Of a DNA stretch of 64,000 bases, positions 53,306 through 62,509 are shown piece after piece. The first letter of the stretch is position 1; each line of letters begins with the position of its first letter. The notes beneath the pieces were generated by a model. The model saw nothing but the letters and a program-made list of their open reading frames with translations, ran no database searches and was not told where the DNA came from. The stretch lies in contig JADJBE010000002.1 in the NCBI GenBank assembly GCA_016703895.1, forward strand, positions 186,001-250,000, in the 5' to 3' direction. The position numbers and the translations under genes are program-made. The stretch is from Pseudomonadota bacterium (GTDB lineage: Bacteria; Pseudomonadota; Gammaproteobacteria; Steroidobacterales; Steroidobacteraceae).

Positions 53306-54785
53306 GACGCACGAGAAAGTCCGTCAGCAGCGCAATTGGTCGGCCCGTGCTGCCCTTGTTGGTGCCGCCGGTATAGGCCGTGCCGGCGATATCCATGTGC
53401 GCCCACTTCATGCCCTTGGTGAACTTGCCAAGGAACGCCGCCGCGGTAATCGAGCCACCGTCGCGCCCGGCAATATTGTCGAAATCGGCGAAGTTACTCG
53501 TGAGCTGCTCGCCATATTCCTCGGTCAGCGGCATATGCCACGCGCGATCGTCGGCACGCACACCGCTCTTGACCAGATCCTGCGCCAGTGTGTCGTCATT
53601 GGCGAACACGCCGGTGTGATGCGACCCGAGTGCAATGACGATGGCGCCGGTCAGCGTGGCAAGATCGATCACCGCCTCCGGCTCAAAGCGGCGTGCGTAG
53701 TGCAGGGCGTCACACAGGATCAATCGGCCTTCGGCGTCGGTGTTTAGAATCTCGACCGTCTGGCCCGACGCGCTCGTCACGATATCGCCCGGTTTGATGG
53801 CGCGGCCGCTCGGCATGTTCTCGCAAGTCGGGATCAGACCCACGACATTGAGCGGCAGATTGAGCGCCGCGATTGTCGTGAACGCGCCGATGACGGCAGC
53901 GGCGCCGCTCATGTCGTATTTCATTTCGTCCATCGCGCCCGGGTCTTTGAGGGAAATGCCGCCGGTATCGAAAGTGATGCCCTTGCCTACCAGAACGATG
54001 GGCGCCTTCTTGGCACGCGGATGTTTGTGTTCGAGGACGATGAAGCGCGGTGGCTCGTCGCTGCCTTGTGTAACAGCCAGAAAGCACCCCATCTTTTCGC
54101 GTTTGATTTCTTCGAGCCCCAGCACTTTGGTCGTAACGGACTTGTACTGTGCGCCGATCGCCGTCGCTTGTTTGGCGACGTAGGAGGGTGTGCAGACATT
54201 GCCGGCTAGATTGGCCAGGTTGCGCATGGCGGTGGCACCCGCGGCCAGCGCGACACCCTCATCGAATCCTTGCCGGACTTTCTTGGTAGTGCTGGCCTTG
54301 CCCGCTTCGATCAGAATGGTATCCAGTTGCGGTGGCTTGGGCTTTTTGGCCGACTTCAGATCGTTGATCTTGTAGAGCGCTGCGCCGGCCAGTTCCGCAA
54401 TGACCCGTCCAAACAGCTGGTCGTCCAGCTCCCGCACTGACGGTCGCGGCAAGGCTAGCGCGACGCTCTTGGCCTGCGTTCGCCCAGCGTGCAACAGCGC
54501 CGCAGCGGTGGCTTTGCGCCAGGCTTTGCGGCTGAAGTCGGCACGCGGCCCGAGCCCGACCAGCAAGACGCGTGGCGCTTTGACGCCGTCAAGCTCCGGC
54601 ACCATGAAGGTCATCGCGAGTTTGCAGTTGAAATCGCCGCGTTTGATGAGGCGCGCAATACGGCCATCACTTGCTGTGTCGACCGAGGCACCGTGCGGCG
54701 TCAGTGTGCCGTCTTGGTAAGCACCCAGCACTAAGCAATCGGCCGCGACCGCAGCGACTTTGCACTTCCAAGTTTCAAACTGCAT
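53292..54785 (-). CDS. pepA: leucyl aminopeptidase PepA
   Basis: M17 zinc/manganese aminopeptidase; in E. coli also a DNA-binding protein in Xer recombination. ATG 54785 (MQFETWKCKVAAVAADCLV) gives 497 residues. Metal and catalytic residues lie in VLVGKGITFDTGGISLKDPGAM, MKYDMSGAAAVIGA and the signature NTDAEGRLILCDAL. C-terminal WAHMDIAGTAYTGGTNKGSTGRP is typical. Uninterrupted. Divergent from lptG by 105 bases. Confidence 0.96.
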   Translation of the reverse strand: MQFETWKCKVAAVAADCLVLGAYQDGTLTPHGASVDTASDGRIARLIKRGDFNCKLAMTFMVPELDGVKAPRVLLVGLGPRADFSRKAWRKATAAALLHAGRTQAKSVALALPRPSVRELDDQLFGRVIAELAGAALYKINDLKSAKKPKPPQLDTILIEAGKASTTKKVRQGFDEGVALAAGATAMRNLANLAGNVCTPSYVAKQATAIGAQYKSVTTKVLGLEEIKREKMGCFLAVTQGSDEPPRFIVLEHKHPRAKKAPIVLVGKGITFDTGGISLKDPGAMDEMKYDMSGAAAVIGAFTTIAALNLPLNVVGLIPTCENMPSGRAIKPGDIVTSASGQTVEILNTDAEGRLILCDALHYARRFEPEAVIDLATLTGAIVIALGSHHTGVFANDDTLAQDLVKSGVRADDRAWHMPLTEEYGEQLTSNFADFDNIAGRDGGSITAAAFLGKFTKGMKWAHMDIAGTAYTGGTNKGSTGRPIALLTDFLVRRAAR

Positions 54786-54890
54786 TGTATGGCTCCAGTT
54801 GCGAGCGGCGCGCTGTGCCGGCAATCAGGCCATTGCAACGGCGGGCGCCAAAGTGCGAAAGTGTAACCGAACTCGGGGTCCGGAGAACGC

Positions 54891-55959
54891 ATGACACTGC
54901 TCGATCGTTACGTCATTCGCGCGATGCTGGGCGGTGTGCTGCTGGTCATGACGGTGCTGCTGGTGCTGGGGTGCGCTGTTTTTGTTCGTCGGCCAGCAGG
55001 ATGACATTGGCGTCGGCAGCTATACGGTGCTGGACGCGCTGTGGTTTACCGCGATGAACATGCCGCAGCAGGTCTATGAGTTGCTGCCAATATCGGCGCT
55101 GATCGGTTCGCTGGTGGGACTCGGGACGCTGGCGCGCGGCAGTGAAATTACGGTGATGCGTAGCGTCGGCTGGTCCGTGTGGCGGCTGTCAGGTGCAGTG
55201 GCTGTCGGGGCGGTCCTGCTCGTCAGCTTCGCCGTGCTGGTCGGCGAGTATCTGGCGCCACCCATGCAGCAGATGGCTAAGCAACAGAAGGCCTTTCGTA
55301 AATTCGCCAATGTCAGTTTTGGTGGCCAGAGCGGCGCCTGGGTGCGCGACGGCGATCTGCTAATTAATGTGGCGCAGCAGTCGAGCGACGCTGAGTTCAG
55401 CGGCATGCGAATCTACGAGTTGTCGCCCGACCATCAGTTGCTGTCAGTCGCTAAGGCAGCAGGTGCTGAAGCGCTGCCCGACGGTAGTTGGCGGCTGCAG
55501 GATTTTGCCGAGTCTCGGTTTGCTGGTGCGGTGATCAAGACGGTGTTGGCAGCCGAGCGCCGATTCAGCGGCAGTACCAGTGCCGAGTTTCTCGGGCTAA
55601 CAGTCGTCGATCCAGCTCAGCTTGAAAGCCGCGTTCTGCGGCGGTTGATCGACAACCTGCAAGCCAATGGCCTGGACGCGCGACCACAGGTGTTCGCTTT
55701 CTGGTCACGCATCGCCCGCTCAGTCGCCATCTTGTTCGCTTGCTTGTTAGCCGTGCCGTTTGTTCTGGGGAACCTGCGCGCCGCCGGTTCGGGCGCTCGC
55801 ACCGCGGTCGGGTTGTTACTGGGGATTGGCTTCTTCTTGCTGCAACGTATGGTCGACACCGGCGCGATTGTTTTTAATGCCAATCCGATCTTTTTGGCTT
55901 GGTTGCCGACTGCTGTGATGGCACTCGTGGCGCTGACGTTGATCGCGCGCACCCGCTGA
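54891..55959 (+). CDS. lptG: LPS export permease LptG (LptF/LptG family), one-base frameshift
   Basis: Inner-membrane permease half of the LptB2FG complex, exporting lipopolysaccharide. ATG 54891 reads MTLLDRYVIRAMLGGVLLVM, TVLLVLG, then runs out of frame. One frame over it continues FVGQQDDIGVGSYTVLDALW, NMPQQVYELLPISALIGSL, LGTLARGSEITVMRSVGWS, ending with three C-terminal helices. An extra G in GGGG (54968–54971) explains the shift; corrected length is ~355 residues. Motif content favours LptG over LptF. No lptF lies beside it, although lptF–lptG normally form a pair next to pepA. Confidence 0.9.
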
Positions 55960-56010
55960 CCACGCTCGAGAGTCTGTTTCGCCCCGGCTACGCCGGCTAT
56001 TTGACCAGCG

Positions 56011-56973
56011 CTATTTCGCCAGCAGATCGCCTCGGGGCTTGAAGAACTGCTCAAACTTCCAGCTTGGTATCTCGAACTCCCAGCCATTGGTCGCCGCGCT
56101 TAGGGTTGCATCGCTGGCGGCCACGATCGAAATGTACGCGTGGGCCGCGTCGCGCTGGCCGGCCACGGTCAACGTCGCGCCATCAAAGTAGGTGTAGGTG
56201 GCCCGGGTGTTGACGGCATTCGCGTTCGCATCGCGGCGCCGCACGTCATCAAAAGTGAGATCGGTGAGCGCATCTGCGGCGGCATTGGCGGCACCAGGAG
56301 CCGCGAGACTGGCGCCACGCGGCATATCGACGAGACTCAGGTCGGACTGGGCCGCCGTGTCACGGGACACCGTGTAGACGGGGCCCTCTGCCGGCACTAC
56401 GGTGATGGACCGTACTGTTTTGCCTGGAATATCCAACAGTTTACGATCCAGCCACCGCTTTGGGTCGAGGTCGACTGTTATCAATGGCTCTGCCAGGTAG
56501 CTCGTTTGTTGTTCTGGGACGCGCACAAACCCCGCGCGCGGCGAGTCTTGTTTGCCGACCAGCAGCGGCCACTCTCGCTCCGGGGTGACGACGATGATTT
56601 TGACGCTCGTTGCGGTGGCGCCCTCAGCCGGTTCCACCCCGAGGCGCGCATAGTTGGCCGGATCACTGGTCTTCTCGGCACGGATCTCCAGAGCCGCGAG
56701 ATCGAGCAACAGTTTGCGCAGCCGGCCGGAGTCAGCGCGAAAGCCGCGCTCGGCTACTTGCCAGTCGCTAGCCCGCCGCGTGAGTGTCACGCTGGAGCCG
56801 TCGCCCTTGGTCAGGCGTACCTCGGTCACCGCGTTCAGGTTTGCTTGCAATTGCGGCAATACCGGCGCGCCTATCGCCACCGACGGTTCGGGTTTCGATG
56901 CAGACAACCAGATGGCGGCACCGACCAGCAGTAGACCTGCTAACAATAACAGTAGCAAGCGCTTGCCGGTCAT
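56011..56973 (-). CDS. DUF4340 protein of a Gld-like ABC locus
   Basis: A 320-residue protein with one N-terminal membrane helix (LLLLLLAGLLLVGAAIWLS). The rest is a beta-rich DUF4340 domain: TRRASDWQVAERGFRADSGRL, YARLGVEPAEGATATSVKI, WLDRKLLDIPGKTVRSITV. Function unknown; the family lies beside ABC-transporter components with GldG-like subunits, as here. Its start overlaps the preceding gldG-like stop by four bases. Confidence 0.87.
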   Translation of the reverse strand: MTGKRLLLLLLAGLLLVGAAIWLSASKPEPSVAIGAPVLPQLQANLNAVTEVRLTKGDGSSVTLTRRASDWQVAERGFRADSGRLRKLLLDLAALEIRAEKTSDPANYARLGVEPAEGATATSVKIIVVTPEREWPLLVGKQDSPRAGFVRVPEQQTSYLAEPLITVDLDPKRWLDRKLLDIPGKTVRSITVVPAEGPVYTVSRDTAAQSDLSLVDMPRGASLAAPGAANAAADALTDLTFDDVRRRDANANAVNTRATYTYFDGATLTVAGQRDAAHAYISIVAASDATLSAATNGWEFEIPSWKFEQFFKPRGDLLAK

Positions 56974-58887
56974 GCCTTGCGCTCTTGCTGCAGCATGACG
57001 ATTGCGGCGTGTCGGCGCCGACGGAACATGACGATGGCGAGAGCGACGAGCGCAAGCAATGCCGGAATCAATACGATATTGATCAGTTTGAGGCGTGTAC
57101 CCAGCGACCGGATGTCCTGATCCAGTCCCAGCCGGACTTGCCGCAGATCTTTACGGATACGGAGCTTCTCCTGCTGAAAACGCTCGAGCTCGGCTTGCTG
57201 CGCTGGTGTGAGAATTGCCGCTGATTCATTTGCCTGCGCCGATTGCAGTGTTGTCAGGCGTTCCTCGGTGCTGCGTAGCTGCTCCTCGAGCTCTTGCTCC
57301 TTGGCGCGCAGGCGATCGTCGGCGGTTCGACGCAGCTCAGCGACGCGATCGAAGGGACGTGTGAACGCCGCACGACCGCGAACGCTGATCAGATCGCCGC
57401 TGCCGGCGAGATTGTCGAGTGCATTCCAAACAAGATCGCCGTTATTGGCGATGGCCTGCGCCATGCGCTGGCCAAAGAAGTTGCGCTGCTGCAGCCAGAG
57501 ATAGTCCGCGAGCATATCGGTGTCCGCAATGACCACCACGTTGAGAGGTTTGGTCGACGTCTTGAGTATGCCGCTCGCTGGCGCTTGCCGGTGCTGCTGC
57601 TGCCGCTTCTTGCGCGGGCGCGCCGTCCGGGAATGCGGTCGTAACTCTACCCGTCACGCGCGCGCCCAAGGCATACCGCGAGCCGTTCGGTTTGAAGCCA
57701 TCGCGCAGGGTGGCCGGGTCGAACAGGGCCTTGAAGCGTTCGACCGGCAGCACGCCAGACTCCAGGCTCGATTGCAGCAAGGGTTCAAACTGCGTCTTGG
57801 CCCCCTCGAGCGCCGCCAGCGACCCCGCGGTGGCAAGGTTGACTGAGCTGAGACCCGATACGATCACGTCTTCGGTGTTGAAGCTGCTCGCGTCGAGTCC
57901 AAGGATACCGATGTGTCGCACCGGCGGCTCGCCGGGCCGCATACCTACTGTGAGGCCTCGTTGCTGGTCGACGACAACTTCGCCGGGATCGTAGCGAACG
58001 CCCCAGGCCTTGAATAAAGGCTCAAGGTTTGATGAGCGGTCCGCGCCCATCGCCGCCATGGGATTGTTAGGCTCGACAGCCGACGTATCCTGGCTCGCGT
58101 CGGGATCGACAAACACCAGCAGATGCCCGCCGCCCAGCGCGTATTGATCGATCGCAAACAGCGCCGCCGGCGGCAGGTTCTTCGGGTGCACCAGCACCAG
58201 CACGTCGACGTCGGGGTCGATGCTAGTGATGGTGGCGTCGAGGTTGCGTACCGTGAACAGCTCTTGTGCCTGCACCATGACGAACCACGGTTCGCTCGGC
58301 TGGCCGGTCATCGGATCCATGCCGCCCGACATTGGCAAACTGGAAAGCCACGCCACGACCGGCTTTTTGACTGTCGCCAGTTGGTAGATCAGTTTGGCGA
58401 CGTCGTACTCGAGAAATTCCTCTTTGGCCGGGTCCAGGTAGTCGATCGTGGCGCGACCATCGGTGGAGTTGCTGCCGGCCAGGCTGAAATAGAGACTCTC
58501 GCCACCGGCGTTCAGTAGCAGCGCGCGGATGCCGAGCTCCGTAGCGCGGTCTTCATCATCCGAAAATGGCTCTGGATCGACAAATTCCAGCCGCAGTTTG
58601 CCATTGCTGCGCGCCCGCATCTCGGCCAGGAAGTCCTGCACGCGCAGTGAATACGTCTTTAATGCTGGCACTTGTGCCAAGGACTTGTCGGATGCAAACA
58701 GCGTCAAGGTGACCGGTTCCTTAAGCTCGGCAAGGATCTTGCGAGTACCCGGCGCGATCGTATATAGCTTGTTAGCGGTCAGGTCGACGCGAGGGCCACG
58801 AATAAAGGTGTTGGCGAGAATCGTGATGCCAATCAGTAGCAGTCCGAGTGCTGCCAGCGTACCGAGTCCAAGCGTGCGTTTGTTCAT
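56970..58887 (-). CDS. GldG-like ABC-associated membrane protein, frameshift in the middle
   Basis: Membrane-anchored extracytoplasmic component of a Gld-type ABC system. N-terminal helix (GTLAALGLLLIGITILAN), then PRVDLTANKLYTIAPGTRKIL, VQDFLAEMRARSNGKLRLEFVD, and the DUF4350/IFT52-like part GGHLLVFVDPDASQ. In the literal frame it degenerates after APASAS near 57585 and ends at 57442. The overlapping frame picks up with NVVVIADTDMLADYLWLQQRN, a coiled coil (DRLRAKEQELEEQLRSTEER) and a C-terminal helix to 56970. A one-base change near 57575–57584 restores a ~638-residue protein. Confidence 0.82.
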
Positions 58888-58927
58888 CGCCCTTTTCTCA
58901 ATGGAAGCAGTGCCAATTGGAACAGTC

Positions 58928-59662
58928 TCAGCTCGATTTGCGCATGTCTAGGACCACTGCGGTGGCCAACAGAAAGAACGCGATGAGGCTCGCGAAGTAC
59001 AGCAGGTCGCGTAGATCGAGCACGCCTTTTACGATCGACTGGAAGTGCGCATACATCGACAGCGAAGCCACCGCGTCGATCAATACCTGCGGCGCCCAAC
59101 CTTGGACAAATGACAGCACCAATGGAAAGCCTGCCAGCAGCAAAATGAAGCACACGGCCGTTGCAAGGATGAAAGCAATCACCTGATTGCGGGTTAGCGC
59201 CGACATGCAGGACCCGACGGCGAGAAATCCACCCGCCATCAAAAAGCTGCCCAGGTAGGCCGCCACAATCGCGCCATTGTCCGGATCACCCAGATAGTTG
59301 ACCGTGATCCAGATGGAGAAGGTCAGGACCAAGGCGATGCCGATGAAGATCCAAGCTGCGAAAAATTTGCCAAGTACCGCCTGCCACAGCGTGATCGGCT
59401 GGGTGAGTAGTAGCTCGATGCTGCCGCTCTTGCGCTCCTCGGCCCACAGGCGCATCGCGATCGCCGGCACAAAGAACAGATACAGCCAAGGGTGAAAGTT
59501 GAAAAACGGTATCAGGTCGGCCTGACCGCGTTCATACAGGCCGCCAAGAAAAAATGCGAGTGCGGCCGACAAGATCAAAAAAAGCAGTATGAACACGTAA
59601 GCGAGCGGGGTAGCAAAATAGCTCGCCAATTCGCGCTTGAGAATGACTGCTACCGCGTGCAA
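58928..59662 (-). CDS. ABC transporter permease (GldF/ABC-2 type)
   Basis: A 244-residue ABC-2-type permease with six hydrophobic segments. A TTG start at 59662 preceded by AGGAG eight bases upstream is preferred; the frame extends further but into the ATPase gene. Conserved ILKRELASYFATPLAYVFI, FFVPAIAMRLWAEERKSGSIE and LLLTQPITLWQAVLGKF fit the GldF group. It follows the ATPase gene by 43 bases and precedes the gldG-like gene by 40. Confidence 0.9.
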   Translation of the reverse strand: MHAVAVILKRELASYFATPLAYVFILLFLILSAALAFFLGGLYERGQADLIPFFNFHPWLYLFFVPAIAMRLWAEERKSGSIELLLTQPITLWQAVLGKFFAAWIFIGIALVLTFSIWITVNYLGDPDNGAIVAAYLGSFLMAGGFLAVGSCMSALTRNQVIAFILATAVCFILLLAGFPLVLSFVQGWAPQVLIDAVASLSMYAHFQSIVKGVLDLRDLLYFASLIAFFLLATAVVLDMRKSS

Positions 59663-59705
59663 GTTGCTAACTCCTGATGAATTGGGTCTGCGACGAGAGG
59701 CCGGG

Positions 59706-60416
59706 CTAGGCGGCGACCGTTCGAAATACGTCGTCGAGCCTGCCACTTGGTGCGAGCGCCTTGAGGCCCGCTGGCGTGTCGTCGGCCACGATTCGGCCGC
59801 GGGCAATGATGATGGCGCGTGTGCAGACTGCGTCGACTTCCTCAAGGATATGGGTTGAGATGATGATGGTTTTGTTCGGTGACATCTCGCTGATCAGGCT
59901 CCGCACCTCGTGTTTCTGCAGGGGGTCCAGTCCATCGGTGGGTTCGTCGAGGACCAGTACCTCGGGGTCATGCAGAATGGCTTGTGCGAGACCGACGCGC
60001 CGCCTGAAGCCTTTCGACAACGTATCGATAGTCTGGTGCAGCACATTGGCGAGCTGCAGTCGCTCGATCACATAGTTGAGTCGCAGCTTGCGGTGCTCCA
60101 CGTCGAGGCCGCGCAGCTGCGCAATGAATGACAGGAAACCCTGCACGGACATTTCGCCGTAACTCGGTGCACCCTCCGGGAGGTAGCCCAGGACCGCTTT
60201 GGCGCGCAACGGATCCCGCAAAATATCGTGACCGCAGATGCTGGCTGTGCCGGCGGTCGGCGTAATGAAGCCGGCGATCATGCGCATCGTGGTCGACTTG
60301 CCGGCACCATTGGGGCCCAGAAACCCCAGTACCTCGCCAGATTTGACTTGAAAGCTAACGTTCTCGACCGCGGTCAGTGCATCGTAACGCTTGGTCAGAT
60401 TCTCGGTTTTAATCAT
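59706..60416 (-). CDS. ABC transporter ATP-binding protein (GldA-like)
   Basis: A 236-residue nucleotide-binding subunit from ATG 60416. Walker A GFLGPNGAGKSTTMRMIAGF, Q-loop region LGYLPEGAPSYGEM, signature LSKGFRRRVGLAQA (LSKGF in place of LSGGQ, usual in the CcmA/GldA group), Walker B VLVLDEPTDGLDPLQ and H-loop IIISTHILEEVD. First gene of the four-gene Gld-like operon. Substrate unknown. Confidence 0.92.
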   Translation of the reverse strand: MIKTENLTKRYDALTAVENVSFQVKSGEVLGFLGPNGAGKSTTMRMIAGFITPTAGTASICGHDILRDPLRAKAVLGYLPEGAPSYGEMSVQGFLSFIAQLRGLDVEHRKLRLNYVIERLQLANVLHQTIDTLSKGFRRRVGLAQAILHDPEVLVLDEPTDGLDPLQKHEVRSLISEMSPNKTIIISTHILEEVDAVCTRAIIIARGRIVADDTPAGLKALAPSGRLDDVFRTVAA

Positions 60417-60548
60417 GTCTGCAGTGCGTGAGATGGATGACGACTCACAAAGTTCCGGTGATGTCGCTGGAAGGCTGTGAATTTTGGCTAGCGCGAGGGA
60501 TTCGCGCAAGTAGCCGTCGGCGCAGCTGGCGTCGGGCAGCCAGCAAGC

Positions 60549-60554
60549 TACAAT
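60549..60554 (+). promoter_or_regulatory. candidate -10 box giving a nearly leaderless mRNA for the glyoxalase gene
   Basis: TACAAT ends only seven bases before the ATG at 60562, so transcription would start at or next to the start codon. No Shine–Dalgarno is evident. The -35 region is weak. Confidence 0.3.
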
Positions 60555-60561
60555 CCAAGCC

Positions 60562-61026
60562 ATGAACACGATCATCAAGCGTACCACGCTGCTCGTACGT
60601 AGCTGTGAGCGGTCCTCGACCTTCTACCGCGACGTGTTTGGCATGACTGTCTACTATGACGACGTCATCGAGCTGGGAGGTGTGGGGCTCGCCGCAGGCA
60701 ACAAGGGCGACAAGACCCACTTGATGATCATGCGGGCCGACGACCCGGTGATTGGCATGGTTGGTCTGCTCGAGTTCACCGAGCCGCGCCTGCCGGCGCC
60801 ACCGCGCCGGGAGCGCCTGGGTATTGGCGATCTCGTCTTCGTGATGCAGGGCGACGATGCCCAGGGTGTCTATCGGCGCGCGATTCAATTTGGCGCGCGT
60901 ATCCATGCGCCACCCCACGCGTACGAGGTGCGCGGTGCGGATGGTAGCCAGCTATCGATGACAACCGTGAGTTTGTGGGATCCGGATGACTACTTCATCG
61001 AGTTCAACCAGAGGCATACCGCGTGA
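60562..61026 (+). CDS. glyoxalase/VOC-superfamily protein
   Basis: A 154-residue metal-dependent VOC-fold protein: IIKRTTLLVRSCERSSTFYRDVFG, FTEPRLPAPPRRERLGIGDLVFV, and the C-terminal VSLWDPDDYFIEFNQR with the metal-ligand Glu. Two beta-alpha-beta-beta-beta units are visible. It could be a glyoxalase I, dioxygenase or resistance protein; the substrate is not known. ATGA-type overlap with the cytochrome b561 gene (4 bases) indicates co-translation. Confidence 0.87.
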   Translation: MNTIIKRTTLLVRSCERSSTFYRDVFGMTVYYDDVIELGGVGLAAGNKGDKTHLMIMRADDPVIGMVGLLEFTEPRLPAPPRRERLGIGDLVFVMQGDDAQGVYRRAIQFGARIHAPPHAYEVRGADGSQLSMTTVSLWDPDDYFIEFNQRHTA

Positions 61027-61742
61027 ACTCGTCGCCGCCGTCATCGGCCGACAAACGGTTGGTGTGGGACTTGCCAGTGCGACTGATGCATTGGACGCTT
61101 GCCTTGGCAGTGCTCGGAAGTTGGCTGACGCAGGAGCTCGATGGTGACTATTTCAACTGGCATGTCCGCTGCGGCTATGTCGTCCTGGTCGTGGCTACCG
61201 TCCGCGTCATCTGGGGTTTTGTCGGCACCAGGCACGCTCGCTTCGGTTCGTTTGTCCGTGGGCCCGCTGCCGCGTGGCGGTATGCGCGGGCTTGGCTGAC
61301 AAGCTCCGGCGACGAGTTGCCGCGCTACGTCGGTCACAACCCGCTTGGTGCGCTCGCCATTGTGGCGATGCTCACCATGCTGATTACGCAGGCAGTTACC
61401 GGTCTGTTCGCGAATGACCAGATCTTCAGCGTCGGTCCATTGTTCGGTTACGTGTCGCCGTCCACGTCGGATGAGCTCACCGGCATTCACAAGCAGTTGT
61501 TCGACTGGCTGGCCGCGGTGATCGGGCTGCACATCGGCGCGTCGCTGCTATATCTATTTTGGAAGCGCGATAACCTGATCGCGCCGATGTTGAGCGGCCG
61601 TAAGTCGGCCGCTGTCGTGCCAGCAGACGAGGCAATCAGCGGCTCACGCGTTCTGTCGTGGTTGATTGCCGTTGCACTGGCCGCCGGTGGTCTGTACTGG
61701 TTAGTGCAAACTGCTCCGGAAGGCTCGCTGAGCATTTTCTAG
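61023..61742 (+). CDS. cytochrome b561-like di-haem membrane protein
   Basis: A 239-residue protein with about five membrane helices. Histidines suited to bind two b haems lie in WDLPVRLMHWTLALAVLGSW, FNWHVRCGYVVLVVATVRV, IHKQLFDWLAAVIGLHIGAS. The helix FVGTRHARFGSFVRGP is typical of Ni/Fe-hydrogenase-type cytochrome b subunits. It probably shuttles electrons between quinone and a c-type partner such as the downstream cytochrome c' (inference). It is convergent with that gene, 65 bases apart. Confidence 0.9.
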   Translation: MNSSPPSSADKRLVWDLPVRLMHWTLALAVLGSWLTQELDGDYFNWHVRCGYVVLVVATVRVIWGFVGTRHARFGSFVRGPAAAWRYARAWLTSSGDELPRYVGHNPLGALAIVAMLTMLITQAVTGLFANDQIFSVGPLFGYVSPSTSDELTGIHKQLFDWLAAVIGLHIGASLLYLFWKRDNLIAPMLSGRKSAAVVPADEAISGSRVLSWLIAVALAAGGLYWLVQTAPEGSLSIF

Positions 61743-61807
61743 AAAACACCGCGCCGCGCAGCTCGCGCCACGCAACTGGCTTCGACGCGGTGTATTGCGT
61801 CAGGTGC

Positions 61808-62305
61808 TCAGTCTTCGGTCTTGAATTTATCGTGACAGGTTTTGCAGGCCTTGCCGGCAGCCGCTGCCGCTGGCTTGAACTTGGCTTCGTCGCCCGTCTT
61901 GGCGGCGGCGGCCAGCGCAGCTGTCTGCTTCTGCAAGTCTTGCATCAACCGGTCGAATTCAGCGCGATTGGTCCATATCTCGGGTTTGGCGCGCGTGCCT
62001 TTGCCCTTGTCGGAGCCCGGTGGGAAGCCTTCGTTCAGCATATTAGAGACAAAAGCGACACGGTCTGCGCGTTTCTGAGCCTCTTTGGCATCGAAGGGTG
62101 CTTTGCCGGCAGCCATTGCACCGAGCGGCGCAAAATTTCCGGCCATGACCGTATACATCGCCTGTCGGTACTTGACCTGCAGGTCACCGATCGACGGTGC
62201 GTCAGCCGCGACTGAATACGCTGCGCCACCCAAGCCGACCAATAAACCGGCTGCCATTGCCGCAGTGCGTTGGCACATCGCGGTTGTTTTCATTCCGTTA
62301 AACAT
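61808..62305 (-). CDS. cytochrome c' (periplasmic)
   Basis: A 165-residue exported four-helix-bundle cytochrome. Signal peptide near residues 5–34 (ending VAADA); internal ATG at residue 5 is an alternative start. The single haem site CKTCH sits eight residues from the C-terminus, as usual for class II cytochromes c. Helices include LQVKYRQAMYTVMAGNFAPLG and AALAAAAKTGDEAKFKPAAA. These proteins bind NO or act as redox carriers. The convergent b561 gene may be its partner. Confidence 0.92.
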   Translation of the reverse strand: MFNGMKTTAMCQRTAAMAAGLLVGLGGAAYSVAADAPSIGDLQVKYRQAMYTVMAGNFAPLGAMAAGKAPFDAKEAQKRADRVAFVSNMLNEGFPPGSDKGKGTRAKPEIWTNRAEFDRLMQDLQKQTAALAAAAKTGDEAKFKPAAAAAGKACKTCHDKFKTED

Positions 62306-62509
62306 GCTGCAAATCCCCCGAACGATAGTGCCGTGGTAGGCAAATGATTATTAACCGGGCACGACTCTACCGGATGATCGACGGCTCGTGCCACCTGCGG
62401 ACGGCTATTTTTGGGCTGGACTGTCCATTCTGACCAGGACAAGCCATGATCCATGCTGTACCGCGACAGTCATCGCGCGGTGCGGTTCGACATTGAAAGG
62501 GAAAGTCTT

